Origin: Lagopus muta
Taxonomy: Eukaryota; Chordata; Aves; Galliformes; Phasianidae
NCBI RefSeq assembly: GCF_023343835.1
Contig: NC_064440.1
Coordinates: forward strand, 32,309,537-32,373,536
Direction: 5' to 3'
DNA length: 64,000 nucleotides
How positions within the stretch are numbered: the first letter of the stretch is position 1; each line of letters opens with the position of its first letter. Under the pieces are notes generated by a model. The model made no database searches. It was given only the letters and a program-made list of their open reading frames with translations, and was not told the DNA's origin. The translations under genes were made by a program, and so were the position numbers. Positions 60,601 to 64,000 of the stretch are shown one piece after another.

Positions 60601-62867
60601 GGTGAATAGATTGGAAATGTGAGAGTTGTTGAGCTGAAACAAGTGACCTGAGAAGAACAAAGAGAAATCGGGGCAGGTGCATTTCCACTGCTAGTAACTC
60701 TCAGAGCATATTAACACTTAGTTCCTGGCTCCCTAAACTTAAAGGCAGCTTTCCAATTAATTGCAGCAGAGGCAGGTTTAAGCCCTGGGTCAGTGCTCTT
60801 ACCATCACAAAGCACCAGGCTCCAACCTGCCAAGCACACTGAAATATTTTTAAATCACTGGCAAAGTAATTCAGCAGGGAAGCAAAGGAAATCTAGCTCC
60901 TTTGGGCTCCTCTGGAGTCCCAGATTTTATAAGACTGCAAAGACTCATCTTTGACCTTTCTCTCTAGCTGTAAAGCCATGACTTCCGCCATACGTTCTAA
61001 ACCTCAGCTTAGAATTTGATTTACGATGACAAACTGCTATACTTGTCTACAGAGTCTGCATATCCTGGAGAATTAAAGGCCTTTTAACAGGAATCACCTT
61101 CTTCCTCTATCCTGTCAACAAGACCTTGCGGGGACTAGCTGCTAACATTAGCTGTCCCCTCTCCTGCAGTTCTGCAGCAGCATTGCCATGCCCCTGCACT
61201 ACCAGTCTGCCATACAGCCACTATCATTTTACATGAAGCTTCTTTGAAAGCTATTTAAGTACTGAAATGAGAAAACTCAAAGAAAGATCTGCTTACAATC
61301 AAATTTTTGCAGTGAGTAAAAAAGTCTCCCACAAATTTTGTTTCAAGCGCATGAGACCCAAATTCACAGGACATCTACACAGCTCCCACTTCCCTCCTGG
61401 CTGCAATTTTTCAGCCGTAACTCTGCTTCTTGGCTGCCACCAGCCCTCCCTCATTACCTCCCTCTCTCTCTAACTGCTTAGGTGGTTTGAAGGCTCAGCT
61501 GCAGAAACTCACCATTTCCCCAAGGACCCAATCATGCTGGTTTTTTTTTTCCCCTTCAATTAAAACTAACAGGCACCAGGCTTAAATTGTTTCTGTATGT
61601 TGACCGAAACACATTGATTAAAACACAGGCCAAAGCACAACGTGACCCCCCCAAGCAGAAATACCTTTAAAAAGGTCTTTACACTGAGAGTTCTTCAGGC
61701 ACATGGCGGAGAGAATCAAGCTGTCACCGAGAAAAGCATAAGAAAATCACACCAATAAATGCTGCACAGTCACAGGTGCCATGGATTGTAATGGCAAGAG
61801 CTTCTTTTCCTGAGGCACTGAGATAACTGAGGATGCCTGGGATCACGTATGCACACCTATCAACTGGCTTCTTGCCTGGAAGATCATTACTAGGACTCAG
61901 AACTCACCCATATATAATTCTAGCTCTGCCTCTTTAGAAAATACACACGACTCCCCCGAACTGTGCCACTAACAAAATAACTTTCGACACACCAGTGCAC
62001 ACAGCACAGGTCGTATGCACATCTCCAATCCCAGGCTCTAGGAATACTAGAGCTCAGTCACTAATTTCTAGCCAAACACACCCACAATGAACAGTACCAA
62101 CGGCTTCTCACAGCCATCCACTAATGGTCACAGCAATGGGTTGTGACAGGATGCAGCCACTGCAACTCCTTCCTACCAGCAGAGCTCAGAAGTGACCATT
62201 ATCTATTTTTATTTGAATTATGCATCCATGTTTATGATTTTTTCCCCATTTGATCTCCTTCTAGCTCGATTCCCTAAGGAATGAGGCTGGTGCCATCACG
62301 ACGTGTGTGCACACGTTGTTCTGACTGTCCCTCTCCAGGAATTTTTAATGCCTTTGATGACTTTCAGCCTTATTTGGCACTACAGCGTCTCAAAAGTTTT
62401 GCATTCTTATGAGTTTCCTGAAAGTGGATAGGCAAGTACAGGAGAAAGACTGTAACAATTTCTCTGCTATTGCATTTGCAGTCTTTCTTGGGCCCTAGAG
62501 ACTCCACGTAAGAGAGAGACATTATCGGAGATACTTTAACTAGCACTAAGAACATATTAAATTCCAGATAACCTAATCATAAGACATAAATCATCGGCAA
62601 CCAGCTCTCAGCAGTTCTATTGCTCATAAAACTGTTTTCCTAAGGAGCTCCAGGGGGCCTCATTGATCACAAATTCCGTGAAGTTCTACCAGAGGAAAAA
62701 ATATAATCCTATTTACATACACTTTCCGAGACTAAAACTAGGGGGACTAAAACTACTGAACCAAACCTACTAGTCTAAAAACTACTCCAGGGAGCAGGTG
62801 CTGGGACAGCTGTCCGTGGGATATCAACAAGAAAGGACAGTTGCAGAAATGCTAGTAATGGGGACAG

Positions 62868-63152
62868 GGAGCATCTTTCTTTAGGAAAAGGCTGAGAGGG
62901 GATCTCATAGCTGTTTACAAACATCTAAAGTGCAGGAGTCAGGTTGACGGGGTGGACTCCTTACCAACAATCACAATCAGCAATAGAACAAGGGGCAATG
63001 GGTAGAAACTGGAAGTTCCCTACTAAGACATAGAAGCGCTTCACTGTCAGAGAGTCAGAGAGGTAGAACAGGCTGCCCAAGATGTTGTGGAGTCTCCTTC
63101 TGTGGATATACTTAAAACCCACCCGGATGTCTACCTGTGCAATCTAGGAAGA
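62868..63152 (+). mobile_element. Older CR1 fragment
   Basis: AAGGCTGAGAGGGGATCTCA, ACAAGGGGCAATGGGTAGAA, GAACAGGCTGCCCAAGATGT and GGAGTCTCCTTCTGTGGATA occur in the normal CR1 order, with more divergence than the other copies and no clean 3' terminus. Confidence 0.82.
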
Positions 63153-64000
63153 AAAAGAAGTGGAAGGAGGAGCAGGCAAGACCCTCTGAGATAACCCAGA
63201 GGTTGGTTTTCAGTGGGATTCTCCCATATTGACTCTCAGCTGTTTAATAATGTGGTTGAGCCTACAGTGCCTATCTTGCCTTTAGCAGGAATACAAATCA
63301 CAGCCTCATCTATCTATATGCCTGTTTTTATGAAACTCATACAAGGATAATATCTTTGAGACCTTTTATCCTCTGTCAAATCTGAATAAATTCAACCAAC
63401 ATTTTGAAAAGTTATTGCAAAGGAAACTGAAGACAGATATTGAGGTTGCAATGAGGCTGATTTCCAGAGAAAACTAGGCTAACCATAAGAAGTTGTAAGA
63501 AAACTCCAGCCCTTACACATTCCTTTCTTTTAGAGGAGATTCAAAATAACCATCTAGCCCTGTTCCAGAGAAGAAGTTTGAACAGCATAAACACCCTTTG
63601 GGCCTTATGTTATGGATAGCATACTTGTGTGGCTCTGGTAACTTCCATCTGCTTCAACTGAACTGGGAGCTGCTGTTCAGGAGAGAGGCCACGCTGGAGG
63701 ATCTATGGATCACAGGCTAGTCCACCAGCTCACCGTTAGATCTAGGCCAGCAAGCTTGGGCAGCATCCTATGTTATTATTATTTTTAACAGAGACAGCTC
63801 TCTGATCTTTCACAGCGAGTGCAGGAACGCTGTAATTCCCCAGCAGCCAGCCCTTCAAAGCAGCAAATCCCTCAGTAATCCAGAAAAGAGAGCAGCATAC
63901 CTATCCTACAGATAACTTCACATCTCACTACCCTGGGTAATTACATCCAACGTTAACAGACAGTACTGCCAAACATAAAAACCACTCTCTGAAAAAAAAA

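Larger units (their letters stand above)
48517..64000 (-). other. ERBB4: ERBB4 intron 20 (partial, runs off the window)
   Basis: At least 15.5 kb upstream of exon 21 without any ERBB4 exon; the kinase exon ending VQIAK was looked for and not found. Mammalian ERBB4 also has a very long intron here. Contents I can support are CR1 fragments at 51946-52125, 52620-52778, 56825-57684 and 62868-63152, plus T/A runs near 49127 and 53030. No nested gene was recognised. Confidence 0.8.

Noticed and set aside
48517-64000. Search for ERBB4 exon 20 (kinase segment ending VQIAK)
   Set aside because: Not found in either orientation. The intron is expected to be very long, so its absence is not an anomaly.

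Overview
This is vertebrate nuclear DNA, almost certainly avian and probably from a galliform (chicken-like). It has several CR1 retroposon fragments carrying the usual 3' end near ATTCTATGA, split genes with GT-AG introns, and an ERBB4 protein sequence close to but distinct from the mammalian one. No bacterial, viral or CRISPR-like system was seen.

Layout. (1) 1-8170 holds decayed pieces of two genes arranged tail to tail. On the + strand are two terminal exons of an axonemal dynein heavy chain (DNAH7-like, 1167-1842). On the - strand are four exons of the zinc transporter SLC39A10 (ZIP10-like, 4461-8170). Both keep splice sites but carry stop codons and frameshifts, so they are read as unprocessed pseudogenes. 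In mammals DNAH7 and SLC39A10 are convergent neighbours, so this looks like a duplicated and dead copy of that locus. Two copies of a roughly 165-bp repeat with a TATA-like box and a splice-donor-like end lie inside the SLC39A10 relic. (2) 8180-13500 is GC-richer intergenic DNA with no gene I can name. (3) 13505-15055 is a very T/A-rich, almost G-free tract. (4) 15495-64000 is the 3' part of ERBB4 on the - strand: a roughly 6.5-kb 3' UTR ending at a well-formed poly(A) site, then exons 28 to 21 (human numbering) in ascending coordinates, then at least 15.5 kb of intron 20 running off the window.

The ERBB4 exons encode the C-lobe of the tyrosine kinase domain from the catalytic loop onward and the whole cytoplasmic tail. 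They include the 48-bp alternative CYT-1 exon (PPAY and YTPM motifs) and the PDZ-binding C-terminus. All exon phases and splice sites agree with one intact gene. The introns carry CR1 fragments and otherwise nothing I can identify. Exon 20 and everything 5' of it lie beyond position 64000.

The observations most worth following are the DNAH7/SLC39A10 relic pair, the promoter-like repeat pair inside it, and the dense array of AATAAA hexamers (read on the - strand) just past the ERBB4 poly(A) site.
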